DNA of 17,681 nucleotides from NCBI GenBank assembly GCA_913049565.1, contig CAJWZG010000030.1, forward strand, positions 1 through 17,681, written 5' to 3'. The position numbers were made by a program, and so were the translations under genes. Positions within the stretch are counted from its first letter, which is position 1; each line of letters starts with the position of its first letter. The notes beneath the pieces are model-generated. The model was not told the DNA's origin. It made no database searches and worked only from the letters and a program-made list of their open reading frames with translations. Below are positions 1 to 8,059 of the stretch, piece by piece. The DNA is from an uncultured Gammaproteobacteria bacterium. GTDB taxonomy: Bacteria; Pseudomonadota; Gammaproteobacteria; Pseudomonadales; Azotimanducaceae_A.

Positions 1-58
1 CTTACTTCCCGTTTCTTACAAAAAGATAAAATTAGCCTCTGAGTATGCAGAGCCCTGG

Positions 59-84
59 CCCTGTTTGGCACAGCTGCCACAGGG
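59..84. repeat. Hairpin-forming inverted repeat
   Basis: CCCTG (59-63), a two-base TT bulge, TGGCA (66-70), the loop CAGC, then TGCCA (75-79) and CAGGG (80-84) make a ten-pair stem. No T-run follows on either strand, so it is not a canonical intrinsic terminator. It could be a processed RNA end or a transcript-stabilising structure belonging to a gene outside the window. Confidence 0.4.
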
Positions 85-342
85 GACGCTACTATCTCAA
101 CACTATCTTTTGCTCATCCATCACTGGTCACGAGTCCAACCTATGTAAACTTTTTGCATCTGTCCAGACTAAATCTTTCTTCGCGGTAATGTATCTCACA
201 CCTATTTAGTGAACATTTACCTGTAGTTTCTGACTATTAAGAAGCCGGCTTGGCCCATCAAAGGACACTGCTCGGCGATCAACGCTGCTCGTTACTTTTG
301 CACTTACGCCTGTCCACACAATCTCGCCGCGTCAAACGTAAC

Positions 343-371
343 TTGGCACTGATATTGGTTTACCTCATATG
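343..371 (+). promoter_or_regulatory. Possible sigma-70 promoter for the gene at 431
   Basis: TTGGCA at 343-348 matches five of six -35 consensus bases. It lies 17 bases before CATATG at 366-371, a poor -10 matching three of six. The distance to the ATG at 431 is plausible. A second weaker reading uses TATAGG at 379-384 as the -10. This is by-eye consensus matching only. Confidence 0.25.
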
Positions 372-430
372 CCTAGCCTATAGGCCCGTACTTATGAACC
401 ACTCATACAGCCGATAATAAGGGAAACGAA

Positions 431-940
431 ATGCTGTCTTACGTATCCGCCAGCGCAGATGTGTTGGCCTCACTGGCATTAGTAGCGTCGATGATTTTCT
501 TGCTTAAGGAGCTTCGCCTTACACGCGACGCTATTCGACACTCGGATTTTGTCAATTCGATTAATCGCAGTGCGGAAAACATGCTGCGAATCACAGAAAA
601 TCGGGAACTCTTGGAAACCATAGAAAAAATCAATGTTTATCGTGAACAAAGACCACGAAATACGGGACAGTTGAGACGTATTATCGATGGCCTGTCAGCG
701 TTGGAGCGCACGCGGTATTTTCACTTCCAACGCAATGCCTGTCTAAGCTGCGAAGTATTCTTGCAAAGTGCTGACTCAGGATTCATTGATAGCGAGCGCT
801 TTTCTATGGCTTTTGGTTGGAGCGAAGTGGACTATGAAATCTGGCTGGCGCTGGGATTGGATGTAGGCAAACGCACACGGCAACACTTTGCCGCGTTGCC
901 GCGACAAATCATTCCGCTCCAAGCCGTTTCTGCCGGCTGA
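431..940 (+). CDS. Small single-helix membrane protein, unknown function
   Basis: This 169-residue protein has one N-terminal hydrophobic segment at about residues 9-26 (LASLALVASMIFLLKEL). A basic, helical stretch follows immediately (RLTRDAIRHSDF), giving an N-out/C-in single-pass protein with a cytoplasmic domain of about 140 residues. Helix followed by a K/R-L-T-R-D-A-I-R run is a layout I recall from short uncharacterised marine-bacterial membrane proteins, but I cannot name the family. The soluble part contains two cysteines near residues 98-101 (ACLSCE), no obvious catalytic motif and no second membrane segment. The start is supported by the purine-rich AAGGGAAACG just upstream. It stands alone: 271 bases without a gene separate it from the next gene, so co-transcription is not obvious. 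I do not assign a function. Confidence 0.75.
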   Translation: MLSYVSASADVLASLALVASMIFLLKELRLTRDAIRHSDFVNSINRSAENMLRITENRELLETIEKINVYREQRPRNTGQLRRIIDGLSALERTRYFHFQRNACLSCEVFLQSADSGFIDSERFSMAFGWSEVDYEIWLALGLDVGKRTRQHFAALPRQIIPLQAVSAG

Positions 941-1124
941 TAATCACCGGGCTTGTCAACACTTAGCAAGATTTGACCGTTTCAGTGGCACCATAGCCCA
1001 CATTAAGGCCTTCAACTCCTTCAGGCACTCAACAACTCCTTTGCTGGGCAGGGAAGCTTCGCCATACTCAGACAATCAATAAAACCTAGTACCCAACGTT
1101 TCGTATAGCTAACCCAGGCGCTCT

Positions 1125-1139
1125 GAGATTCAAAATCTC
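1125..1139. repeat. Short perfect inverted repeat
   Basis: GAGATT and AATCTC are separated by CAA, just upstream of the oxidoreductase promoter region. It could be a small hairpin or an operator half-site pair. There is no T-run, so termination is unlikely. The rest of the 941-1211 gap shows nothing recognisable. Confidence 0.3.
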
Positions 1140-1150
1140 GCCAAATGCAG

Positions 1151-1179
1151 TTGAATGACAACTGTCGCGTTGCGATACG
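1151..1179 (+). promoter_or_regulatory. Possible promoter for the MDR oxidoreductase
   Basis: TTGAAT (1151-1156) lies 17 bases before GATACG (1174-1179). The bases TGC directly in front of the -10 give an extended -10 TGn element. The fit is modest (four of six and three of six), and the site is about 33 bases upstream of the chosen ATG. Confidence 0.3.
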
Positions 1180-1211
1180 CTTGGTTAGCGCCTCAACTTC
1201 GGAGAATTTGT

Positions 1212-2231
1212 ATGAACATCAATCGTCAATGGTTACTGTCAAAGCGCCCAGATGGAATGGTGACGAGAGAGAACTTTGACTACGCAGAAAACCCAATCCC
1301 CGAACCCTCTGAAGGCGAGGTGTTAGTTCAAAACCTCTATCTCTCTTTTGATCCAACCCAACGAGGTTGGATGGAGGATCGAGAAAGTTATCTACCCCCT
1401 GTGGGCTTGGGCGAGCCGATGCGAGCCGGTTCTATCGGCAAAGTCGCTCAGTCCCGCCACCCAGACTTTGACATTGGAGATATCGTACAAACGACTGGTG
1501 GCTGGCAAGACTTTGTCGTTGCAGCGCCAAATCAAGGGCCAATGGGCCTGTCGAAGGTGCCAGAAGGCGTCACACCTCAGATGATGCTCTCGGTTCTTGG
1601 CATAACGGGACTCACTGCCTATTTCGGATTGCTCGACCTGGGCAAACCTCAGCCGGGCGAGACCGTGCTGGTTTCCGGCGCCGCAGGTGCAACCGGTTCT
1701 ATCGCAGGCCAAATTGCGCGAATCAAGGGCTGCCGTGTGGTGGGCATCGCCGGTGGTGCAAAAAAATGTGCTTGGCTTAAAAACGAGGCCGGTTTTGATG
1801 CCGTGATCGACTACAAGCAAGGAAACGTATCACGGCAGATCAAAAACGTTTGTCCTGAGAAGATCGATGTGTACTTTGATAACGTTGGCGGCGAGATTCT
1901 GGAGGCTGCCTTGGATCACATTAACCTCAAAGCCCGCGTAGTGATGTGCGGTGGTATCTCTGGCTACAACGCGACGATACCGGCGCCAGGTCCAAAAAAT
2001 CTAATGAACCTCATCACCATGCGAGCCCGCATGGAGGGGTTTATTATTCTCGACTACTTATCAAGAGCTCCCGAAGCAGTCAGCGATTTACTGCAGTGGA
2101 TAAAACAGGACGAGCTGCGATACGAGATCGATTTACAGCAAGGTTTCGACAAGATACCCGATACGCTGCAGCGACTTTTTAGCGGTGAAAACTTGGGCAA
2201 ACAATTGCTGAAAATTACCGAGGGCTCCTGA
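1212..2231 (+). CDS. NADP-dependent MDR oxidoreductase (CurA/YncB type)
   Basis: Zinc-independent medium-chain reductase of 339 residues, of the class that includes curcumin reductase CurA, YncB and leukotriene B4 12-hydroxydehydrogenase. These cytosolic enzymes reduce the C=C bond of alpha,beta-unsaturated carbonyls with NADPH. The N-terminus reads NRQWLLSKRPDGMV, typical of the family, followed by SFDPTQRGWM near residues 45-54 and the Gly-rich nucleotide loop SGAAGATGSIAGQIA near 155-169. YFDNVGGEILEAAL, a family hallmark, lies in the cofactor domain, and RARMEGFIILDY lies near the C-terminus. No structural-zinc cysteine cluster is present. The start at 1212 is chosen over an in-frame start 57 bases upstream because GGAG sits 7 bases before it and the protein then begins where the family does. 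The BCCT transporter gene follows after 61 bases in the same direction and may be co-transcribed. The natural substrate is unknown. Confidence 0.93.
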   Translation: MNINRQWLLSKRPDGMVTRENFDYAENPIPEPSEGEVLVQNLYLSFDPTQRGWMEDRESYLPPVGLGEPMRAGSIGKVAQSRHPDFDIGDIVQTTGGWQDFVVAAPNQGPMGLSKVPEGVTPQMMLSVLGITGLTAYFGLLDLGKPQPGETVLVSGAAGATGSIAGQIARIKGCRVVGIAGGAKKCAWLKNEAGFDAVIDYKQGNVSRQIKNVCPEKIDVYFDNVGGEILEAALDHINLKARVVMCGGISGYNATIPAPGPKNLMNLITMRARMEGFIILDYLSRAPEAVSDLLQWIKQDELRYEIDLQQGFDKIPDTLQRLFSGENLGKQLLKITEGS

Positions 2232-2292
2232 AAGATGCCGAATAGATAGCTATCAACCCAGCCACCGAACAAAAAAGACAAAGGGATACCTA

Positions 2293-3909
2293 ATGAGTCA
2301 GCCGTATTCGGGATCGGAAGTGCAAATCGATACTCAATCCAGCGGTTTCTATCAGGGATTTAATGCCTGGGTTGCCGTAACCCCAAAGGTGATCATCCTT
2401 CTGCTGATCCTTTGGGTAGCCTTCTCCCCTGCTGAAGCAGGAAGACAGTTGCTTGATCTGCAAGCTTGGTCTACGGCCTCTTTTGCGCGCTGGTATATGT
2501 TAGTGACGGCTTTTCTGACTTTTATCTGTATAGCCCTCGCACTCTGGCCGAAAACAGGGCGACTGACGATGGGAAAAACCGGCGAAGCCCCGGAATTTTC
2601 GCGCTTTACATGGCTCTCCATGATGTTCGGGGCAGGCATCGGCGTCGGTATGCTGACCTACTCGACTGCAGAGCCTATTTTCCACTTCACTACAAATCCT
2701 GAGACGATACAGGGACTGAGTAACTCGCAAGACGCTGACAATGTAAGAAACGCGTATAAGTGGGCGCTGCTTCACTACGGTCTAACTCCCTGGGCCTGTT
2801 ACGGAATTGTGGGTATGGCTTTGGGCTATCTGCGATACGCCAAAGAGATGCCGCTGACGATTCGCTCGGGACTACAACCTCTATTTGGCGCCAAACTTTC
2901 GGGCTGGCTGGGCCACTTGGTGGACATCGCAGCTATTTTGGCCACCTTAATCGGCCTTGGCGTCACTATTGGCTATGGTGTTTCGCAATTTGCCGCTGGC
3001 GTATTTAATATCAGCGGTCTGTCGTTTTTGATCAATGACAGCGGCCAACCAACTCTCAGCGCTCAATTGATTGGTCTCGTAGTCATTGTCAGCGCATCCT
3101 GTGTTTCCGCGTCCTCTGGCATACAGCGAGGCATTAAGTGGTTGTCAAACATCAACATGGGCCTTTCGATCTTTCTCGTTAGCTTCTTCATCATTTTCGG
3201 ATCCACACTGTTTGCGGTGACAACTTTTGGCTACGCGGTTTGGGACTATTTGTTAGCGCTGCCAAGTATGTCTATCACCGTTTGGAACGACACAAGTACT
3301 GACGTCGGGCAAGCTTTGCAGCAATGGCAAGGCGACTGGAACATCTTTTATTGGGCGTGGTGGATTGCATTCGCCCCATTCGTAGGCCTCTTCTTAGCGA
3401 GAGTGTCCAAAGGCCGCTCGGTGCGAGAGTACGTGCTCGGCGCGATCATCGTGCCTTCTATGATCTGCCTAACATGGCTGGCCTTTGTTGGAGCTACCGC
3501 AATTGACTTAGAGCTGCAGGGTATTGCCAAGGGTTCGATAGTAAATGCGGATATTTCATCGCAGCTCTTTGCGACGATTAACCTAATGCTGCCACCCGGT
3601 TTAGCGGTGGCTTTGTCGACGGTCGTAGTGGTTTTGCTGCTAACCTTCCTCATCACATCTGCCGATTCAGGCATTTTAATCATCAACACACTGGCCTCTG
3701 GCGGCAATCAAGGTCAGAAAGGGAAACGGCATATCCTCGTTTGGGGGGTCATGTTTACCGCGTTGATTGGAGTTTTGTTGGCTGCAGGCGGCATGGGTGC
3801 ATTGCGCTCGGCAATGATTATTGGCGCACTGCCTTTTTCTGTGGTTATGGCATTGATGGCCATCGCACTAATCAAAGTGATGTTTCGAGACGCCCGGTCT
3901 GCTCAATAG
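2293..3909 (+). CDS. BCCT-family transporter (betaine/carnitine/choline type)
   Basis: Inner-membrane secondary transporter of 538 residues, the usual BCCT length, with about 12 hydrophobic helices. Diagnostic motifs are the glycine-rich MFGAGIGVGMLTYSTAEP at 111-128, WALLHYGLTPWACYG at 157-171, and the Trp-rich core-helix motif YWAWWIAFAPFVGLFLARVS at 354-373 with W355, W357 and W358. The loop KGRSVREYVLGA follows. The family moves quaternary-ammonium or sulfonium solutes such as glycine betaine, choline, carnitine or dimethylsulfoniopropionate. In the glycine motif, the residue after GVGM is not the aromatic-rich pattern of BetT/BetP, so I do not choose a substrate. The long osmosensing tails of BetP-type members are absent: only about 30 residues precede helix 1 and the C-terminus is short, which argues against a dedicated osmosensor. 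AAGGGAT precedes the ATG. A dioxygenase gene converges only 17 bases downstream. Confidence 0.95.
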   Translation: MSQPYSGSEVQIDTQSSGFYQGFNAWVAVTPKVIILLLILWVAFSPAEAGRQLLDLQAWSTASFARWYMLVTAFLTFICIALALWPKTGRLTMGKTGEAPEFSRFTWLSMMFGAGIGVGMLTYSTAEPIFHFTTNPETIQGLSNSQDADNVRNAYKWALLHYGLTPWACYGIVGMALGYLRYAKEMPLTIRSGLQPLFGAKLSGWLGHLVDIAAILATLIGLGVTIGYGVSQFAAGVFNISGLSFLINDSGQPTLSAQLIGLVVIVSASCVSASSGIQRGIKWLSNINMGLSIFLVSFFIIFGSTLFAVTTFGYAVWDYLLALPSMSITVWNDTSTDVGQALQQWQGDWNIFYWAWWIAFAPFVGLFLARVSKGRSVREYVLGAIIVPSMICLTWLAFVGATAIDLELQGIAKGSIVNADISSQLFATINLMLPPGLAVALSTVVVVLLLTFLITSADSGILIINTLASGGNQGQKGKRHILVWGVMFTALIGVLLAAGGMGALRSAMIIGALPFSVVMALMAIALIKVMFRDARSAQ

Positions 3910-3926
3910 CAACGGCAAGGCCGCGC

Positions 3927-4784
3927 TTAGACCAAATCGGTAGTCTCGGCCCGGCTGGGTAATCGACCCAAGATCAATTCGGGAGGGATAACCTCTTTGC
4001 TCCCACTCTCGTCGAGCGGATCAGAGTAATACCCCAGCGCATATTCACCTTGCGTGTAACCCAGCAGTTCTTGCAGTCTGGGATCGAAATCTTTAGCGAT
4101 TTCGGGAGGGCAAGATAGGTATTGGTTTTCTTCCTGCCGCAACCATCCGAGGCAATAATCAATGTTGAGACCGAGTCTTGGCGCCTTTGAATGATTTGCG
4201 CCACCATGATGTAAAATGCTTCCGCTATAAAAAAACACCGAGCCTCTAGTCATTTCGGCCTGACAAAACTGTTCAGGCTCTGGTTTTTGATCCCACGACC
4301 AAAGGTGGCTGCCTGGTACACAATGAGTAGCTCCGTTCTCCTGAGTAAAGTCTGTCATTGCCCAGATTGTATTGAGCTGCGGCTCAATCGCCTGCGGTAA
4401 GTAGGTCCCCCATGCGTATCGGTCGCGATGGATTGCCTGAGCTTTACTGCCCGGGTGAATCTCTATCGTTTGCGTTAGATGCAGAATGATTTTCCGCGTG
4501 AATGGTCCAAGAAAAGCTTCAGCTGAGCCAAGCGCCAAATCATTCAGAATCAAATCACGGCAGGTCTGAGATCGTGCCGCGAGTGCACCGGTGCGCTTCG
4601 TCCCTTTACCGGTGAAATCGTCTCGTCCCATGGGGGTTCGCTCTACGAAGGAGGTAACTTCCAGATTGAAGCGATCAACGGTTTCAGTATCGATAGCATC
4701 TCTGACGATCACAGCCCCTGCCTCGTTCATCGCTGTAACAACCTCCGAAATGCTGGCCTCTGGGCCTAATGTTTTTAGCTTCAT
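3927..4784 (-). CDS. Phytanoyl-CoA dioxygenase (PhyH) family protein
   Basis: Probable Fe(II)/2-oxoglutarate-dependent oxygenase of 285 residues, cytosolic, which hydroxylates a small organic substrate with release of CO2 and succinate. The facial triad is visible: H119 and D121 in AIHRDRYAWGTYLPQ, and distal H192 in GSILHHGGANHS. R203 in APRLGLNIDY is the expected 2-oxoglutarate anchor. AMTDFTQENGATHCVPGSH is the characteristic strand pair of PhyH-type enzymes. The ATG at 4784 is preferred to a GTG 12 bases upstream because GTGAGG lies just before it. It sits tail to tail with the BCCT gene and downstream of another MDR gene on the same strand (77-base gap). Bacterial PhyH enzymes act on very varied substrates, including ectoine and natural-product intermediates. 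The ectoine hydroxylase signature is not recognisable here, so the substrate stays open. Confidence 0.9.
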   Translation of the reverse strand: MKLKTLGPEASISEVVTAMNEAGAVIVRDAIDTETVDRFNLEVTSFVERTPMGRDDFTGKGTKRTGALAARSQTCRDLILNDLALGSAEAFLGPFTRKIILHLTQTIEIHPGSKAQAIHRDRYAWGTYLPQAIEPQLNTIWAMTDFTQENGATHCVPGSHLWSWDQKPEPEQFCQAEMTRGSVFFYSGSILHHGGANHSKAPRLGLNIDYCLGWLRQEENQYLSCPPEIAKDFDPRLQELLGYTQGEYALGYYSDPLDESGSKEVIPPELILGRLPSRAETTDLV

Positions 4785-4861
4785 AGATATCCTCACCGAG
4801 TCCCAACTCGTTTTATAAGTTTTTTTTGACTTTGTACTCAGTCGCGCCTTGCTACTGGTCT

Positions 4862-5803
4862 CTAACTGAAGTCGATCACCATACGTCCACGGGTGCCACC
4901 AGCTGCAAGGCGGCGGTGGGCCCTTGGCGCCTCCTCCGGTGACACGGTATCGGCTACCCGAAGAGTAAGCACCCCCTCCTCAGTCTGCTGGCGCAGCCCG
5001 TCAAGCAAGTCATAGCGATCGTTATAGCGTGTCACCCAAGTTTGTGTGAACCTAATATCGCGTTGCGGTTCCCCCTGAAAACCTCTTATCGAAGTAAAAG
5101 ACCCGCCATTGCTGACCGCACCGATGGCCTTTTCATTGAGGAGTGCTCCGTCAGCCAGACCATCTACGCCATTGGGGAAATGCTCTCGCACACGTTCTGC
5201 AAAACCTTCACCTCGCTCCACGACGATATCCATACCCAGTGATTCCAGCAGATTTCGATCATCCTCTGCACCATCCCCAATCACGGTCAGGCCCATATCT
5301 TTCGCGAGTTGAATCACGTATCCACCATAGGCACCCGGCCCACCTGTTACCGCCACCACATCCCCTCGAGATAGCTCGAGTAAATCCAGAGAGAGCCTGG
5401 CGGTAAGAGCATTCATAGGCAAGGTACATGCTTCGACATGCGAGGTATTTGCAGGGGCTGGAACTACCGCTTGATGGTTCAATAACAACTGTTCTCGATA
5501 AGCGCCGTGGCTGGCACGAGGAACCACCATCGCCATCACGCGATCACCAACATTCACTCCGCCAGCGACCCCCTCTCCCAATTGATCCACAACCCCTGCC
5601 GCATCCATACCCGGCACATAAGGCGGAGGAAACTCACTCTGCAATTTTGCTCGTGTACCGTCGCGCGCCACAATGTCAGTTGGATTCACTGCTGCAGCCA
5701 TGTTGCGAATCCGAATTTGGCCCGGCCCTGCGTTAACTTCTTCTAGCTCTACCACCTGAAGCACCTCAGGGCCTCCATGGGTCATTAAACCTACTGCTCT
5801 CAT
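4862..5803 (-). CDS. MDR-family NADPH:quinone oxidoreductase-like protein
   Basis: Cytosolic medium-chain reductase of 313 residues, in the quinone oxidoreductase/zinc-free branch. The N-terminal GroES-like fold starts MRAVGLMTHGGPEVLQ and includes VNPTDIVARDGT (40-51), PYVPGMDAAGVV (61-72) and VGDRVMA (85-91). The nucleotide loop is AVTGGPGAYGGYVIQLAK near 151-168, a variant of the usual G-A-G-G-V-G pattern. The C-terminus AAGGTRGRMVIDF is typical. No catalytic or structural zinc ligands are seen. The ribosome binding site is strong (GGAGG five bases before the ATG). Its gene precedes the PhyH gene, so the two may form a two-gene unit. The divergent cyclase gene starts 163 bases away, and the shared gap must hold both promoters. 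This protein is distant from the other MDR protein in the window and not a recent duplicate. Confidence 0.92.
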   Translation of the reverse strand: MRAVGLMTHGGPEVLQVVELEEVNAGPGQIRIRNMAAAVNPTDIVARDGTRAKLQSEFPPPYVPGMDAAGVVDQLGEGVAGGVNVGDRVMAMVVPRASHGAYREQLLLNHQAVVPAPANTSHVEACTLPMNALTARLSLDLLELSRGDVVAVTGGPGAYGGYVIQLAKDMGLTVIGDGAEDDRNLLESLGMDIVVERGEGFAERVREHFPNGVDGLADGALLNEKAIGAVSNGGSFTSIRGFQGEPQRDIRFTQTWVTRYNDRYDLLDGLRQQTEEGVLTLRVADTVSPEEAPRAHRRLAAGGTRGRMVIDFS

Positions 5804-5966
5804 TTTTCCTCCGATTGTCCGTCCCCCAGAATCTAGGTTCCAAATTCATTCTGCAACCCTGAGCAGGCATCCTGTGATAACAATATTTTTGAGGGAATAT
5901 CTCTCCTAGCGTGCATTTCGTGGCGTTCTTCTGGTAGTTTAACCATCATAACAAGAAGGAAAGGAT

Positions 5967-7022
5967 ATGGGCTCAGGGGAAGGTTCTGGCGACATTTTTG
6001 ATCATGAAAACACGGTTCTAGAGAACTCAGTAGCGCTCATTGAATCCGGCGTTGCTTCTAGTGAAGACCACGAAAAGTTAACGCAAGAATATCGAAAACT
6101 GCTGAAAACAACGCGACGTATCATCAAGCTAAGCGATAAAAGCGAGGAACGACTTACTCAGTTATCCAACGAAGCTCAAGAAACTAATCGCCAGTTGGAG
6201 GGGCTTTCAACCCAACTTTCAAAATACCTGTCGCCTCAACTTTACCAATCTATTTTCACCGGCAATAAGGCGGTAGCTCGCGCCAGTTCTCGCAAAAAAC
6301 TCACTATCTTCTTCTCAGACCTTTGTTCCTTCACAAACATCGTAGAGAACCTTGAATCGGAAGATGTAGCCGAAATGCTGAACTTATATCTCGGCACCAT
6401 GACCGAGATAGCGCTCAAATATGGTGCTACCGTCGATAAATATATCGGCGATGCCGTCATGCTGTTTTTCGGTGACCCCGAATCAAAAGGTGTGAAAGAA
6501 GATGCAGTCGCTTGCCTTAATATGGCGATGGAAATGCAGACGACGCTGAAAGGCATGAGCGACAACTGGCATCGTTATGGCTTACAGGAGCCACTAAGAA
6601 TGCGTATTGGAATCGCAACAGGCTTCTGCACCGTAGGTAACTTTGGCAGCGATGCGCGACTTGAGTACACCTGCGTAGGCGCAGGCGTTAACCTTGCGTC
6701 TCGTTTAGAAACAGCTGCCGACCCTGACGATATTTTGATGTCGTTTGACACCTACTCATTGGTGTCTGATCGGATTCCCTGCCAAGAACTTGAAACAATT
6801 AACGTCAAAGGTATCGGGCCAGTACGTACCTTCAAACCTATTTTTGACGGGGAGGAAGACGCATCCAGGCTCACCTTCGAAATTGGCAGTTCTATGGTCA
6901 ATACGGACATCAGCCACCTGACCACAGGCGAACTTGAATTAGCCCACGAGTCATTAGAGAAAGCCGTCGAGAAAATTAGAAACCAGTTGAAGGAAGAATC
7001 CGCTCAGGAACAACTGCTTTGA
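5967..7022 (+). CDS. Soluble class III adenylate cyclase with coiled-coil N-terminus
   Basis: Predicted to make cAMP from ATP in the cytosol; no membrane segment in 351 residues. Residues 1-100 are an acidic head and a long charged helix (EKLTQEYRKLLKTTRRIIKL, then SDKSEERLTQLSNEAQETN) likely to form a dimeric coiled coil, ending in LSKYLSPQLYQSIFTG. The catalytic domain (about 110-292) has all required residues: metal-binding D118 (FFSDLCSFT) and D162 (KYIGDAVM), base-selecting K158 and T235 (EYTCVG), and transition-state N242 and R246 (VNLASRLE). Lys with Thr/Asp is the adenylate rather than guanylate pattern. A charged helical tail (320-351) follows. AAGGAAAGG precedes the ATG. It converges on the SiaABC-like operon with 66 bases between stop codons. 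In Pseudomonas the SiaABC partner switch feeds a diguanylate cyclase, so this enzyme may be the output here; that link is inference. Confidence 0.93.
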   Translation: MGSGEGSGDIFDHENTVLENSVALIESGVASSEDHEKLTQEYRKLLKTTRRIIKLSDKSEERLTQLSNEAQETNRQLEGLSTQLSKYLSPQLYQSIFTGNKAVARASSRKKLTIFFSDLCSFTNIVENLESEDVAEMLNLYLGTMTEIALKYGATVDKYIGDAVMLFFGDPESKGVKEDAVACLNMAMEMQTTLKGMSDNWHRYGLQEPLRMRIGIATGFCTVGNFGSDARLEYTCVGAGVNLASRLETAADPDDILMSFDTYSLVSDRIPCQELETINVKGIGPVRTFKPIFDGEEDASRLTFEIGSSMVNTDISHLTTGELELAHESLEKAVEKIRNQLKEESAQEQLL

Positions 7023-7044
7023 CGAGTGTAATAAGCCTAATGGA

Positions 7045-7067
7045 AAGGCCAAATCGCTGTTGGCCTT
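7045..7067. terminator. Hairpin between convergent genes
   Basis: AAGGCCAA (7045-7052) and TTGGCCTT (7060-7067) form a perfect eight-pair stem with a seven-base loop, between the stop codons of the cyclase (7022) and the SiaB-like gene (7089). It could serve both strands. Neither side has a convincing T-run (TTTCC on the minus strand, GGG on the plus strand), so Rho-independent termination is only possible. Confidence 0.45.
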
Positions 7068-7088
7068 GGGAATGAGGAACTCGTTGTA

Positions 7089-7622
7089 CTAGGAGACATA
7101 ACCTCGATAGACAAAAACTGGCCCATTCTCCGTGTCTGCAATCTCGAATTCGAAACGCTGCACCCGACGCGCCATCTCGATAAAACCCAAGCCAGCCCCT
7201 TGCGAGCCTTCTGGGGGACCACTGCGCAGTCGATCCTTGTACATTTTGCGGAGTTCTTTCGCATCTTTCATGCTTAACTCTAGCAAAGTGCTCTCAAGTG
7301 CCGTGCGCCCTTCCGAGTCAATCGCGTTCACTGCCTCAATCAGAAAACCGTCATCGTCTGTGACACTGATCGCTATTGTTCCTACACCCTCTCCTGTGTC
7401 TGCTCTGAGTTTCGCATAGCGAATAATATTCTGCGCTTGCTCTACGAAAACGCCAAAAACTCGCTTCGAAACACCCTCGTCTGACTCTGATTCGTGAAGC
7501 TGCTGCCTCACTGGGTTTGATATCGACGTCAGCAGATCTTCAGATAACGGTCCCGAGTAACAAAAAAGCGTCCTGCGCGCTTGCATAAACTTGTGCAGCT
7601 CAAGCGTTTCGTCATTAATCAT
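7089..7622 (-). CDS. siaB: SiaB-like protein kinase
   Basis: Cytosolic 177-residue protein resembling SiaB, the kinase that phosphorylates SiaC in the Pseudomonas SiaABCD system. It has a reduced GHKL-type ATPase look: an N-box-like helix FGVFVEQAQNIIRYAK at 56-71 with E61 and N65, and a glycine lid SQGAGLGFIEMARR at 140-153. There is no histidine phosphoacceptor domain, as expected for an anti-sigma/SpoIIAB-like or SiaB-like kinase rather than a sensor kinase. The order here is siaA-siaC-siaB, whereas Pseudomonas has siaA-siaB-siaC-siaD. The start is supported by GGAGAC upstream. It is the last gene of the operon, 45 bases after the siaC stop. The fold assignment rests on motif reading and strongly on the neighbouring SiaA-like and SiaC-like genes. 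Confidence 0.85.
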   Translation of the reverse strand: MINDETLELHKFMQARRTLFCYSGPLSEDLLTSISNPVRQQLHESESDEGVSKRVFGVFVEQAQNIIRYAKLRADTGEGVGTIAISVTDDDGFLIEAVNAIDSEGRTALESTLLELSMKDAKELRKMYKDRLRSGPPEGSQGAGLGFIEMARRVQRFEFEIADTENGPVFVYRGYVS

Positions 7623-7667
7623 TTGCTGTCTCCAACACGTTTTCTAGCAATGCTATGAGCCAAATAT

Positions 7668-8057
7668 TCATTCTTCGCTAGTGTTTTCTTCTGGCGCTTG
7701 CATACCCACCAATTCGAATGTGCAAGATTCCATGTCTTCAGCGAAATCTTCTCCAGCCTCCAACATCGTGTCGTCATCTTCACGGTAATTCCAATTGATC
7801 TTGACACTCAACCCATCACCCGCTTTTTCCTCAAAAAACTCAAAGAAATCAAAAAGGAATTTTGCTGAGGAACTATTAAAATAAAACAATTCCATATCTA
7901 CCCGATAAGAACCTGAAACGGGGACTAGAGAGCGCAGTGCCGTCATAACTGGCGAGGAAAACTCTTGTATATTCTCTGGATAACACTCACCTACGATGCG
8001 GCAAGCGGCATCAGTGATCTCTATCTGCGGTGTTCTTTGTGTTGCAGCTTCCTGCAT
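7668..8057 (-). CDS. siaC: SiaC-like regulatory phosphoprotein (DUF1987)
   Basis: Acidic cytosolic protein of 129 residues, typical length for the SiaC family. In Pseudomonas, unphosphorylated SiaC binds and activates the output cyclase, SiaB phosphorylates it and SiaA removes the phosphate. The family core is clear: LFYFNSSSAKFLFDFFEFFE at 58-77, INWNYREDDDTMLEAGEDFA at 87-106, then EDMESCTFELV. The phosphoacceptor region is NSSSAK (N61, S62-S64), with serine where I recall a threonine (Thr68) in the Pseudomonas protein. Its ribosome binding site GAGGAGG lies inside the last codons of siaA, and only two bases separate the two genes, which indicates tight translational coupling of phosphatase and substrate. 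Confidence 0.93.
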   Translation of the reverse strand: MQEAATQRTPQIEITDAACRIVGECYPENIQEFSSPVMTALRSLVPVSGSYRVDMELFYFNSSSAKFLFDFFEFFEEKAGDGLSVKINWNYREDDDTMLEAGEDFAEDMESCTFELVGMQAPEENTSEE

Positions 8058-8059
8058 CT

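Larger units (their letters stand above)
1..430. other. Region without recognisable gene
   Basis: No open frame with a ribosome binding site or family resemblance is visible on either strand, and all frames are broken by frequent stops. The region contains one good hairpin (59-84) and a weak promoter candidate for the gene at 431. The gene upstream of the window is not visible, so part of this stretch could be its untranslated end. Confidence 0.5.

Noticed and set aside
1212..4784. A DMSP-catabolism cluster (BCCT transporter, AcuI-like MDR, CaiB-type DddD)
   Set aside because: The CaiB protein (12832-14052) is a normal 406-residue single-domain enzyme far away, not the double-length DddD. 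Neither MDR protein shows a specific AcuI resemblance, and no other ddd gene is present.
3927..4784. Ectoine hydroxylase (EctD)
   Set aside because: Only general PhyH motifs are visible. No ectABC genes are nearby and I do not see the EctD signature, so a family-level call is the limit.
5042..5746. Several plus-strand open frames inside the second MDR gene
   Set aside because: They are antisense shadows of a clear MDR coding frame, have low-complexity His/Pro/Arg-rich translations and lack ribosome binding sites.
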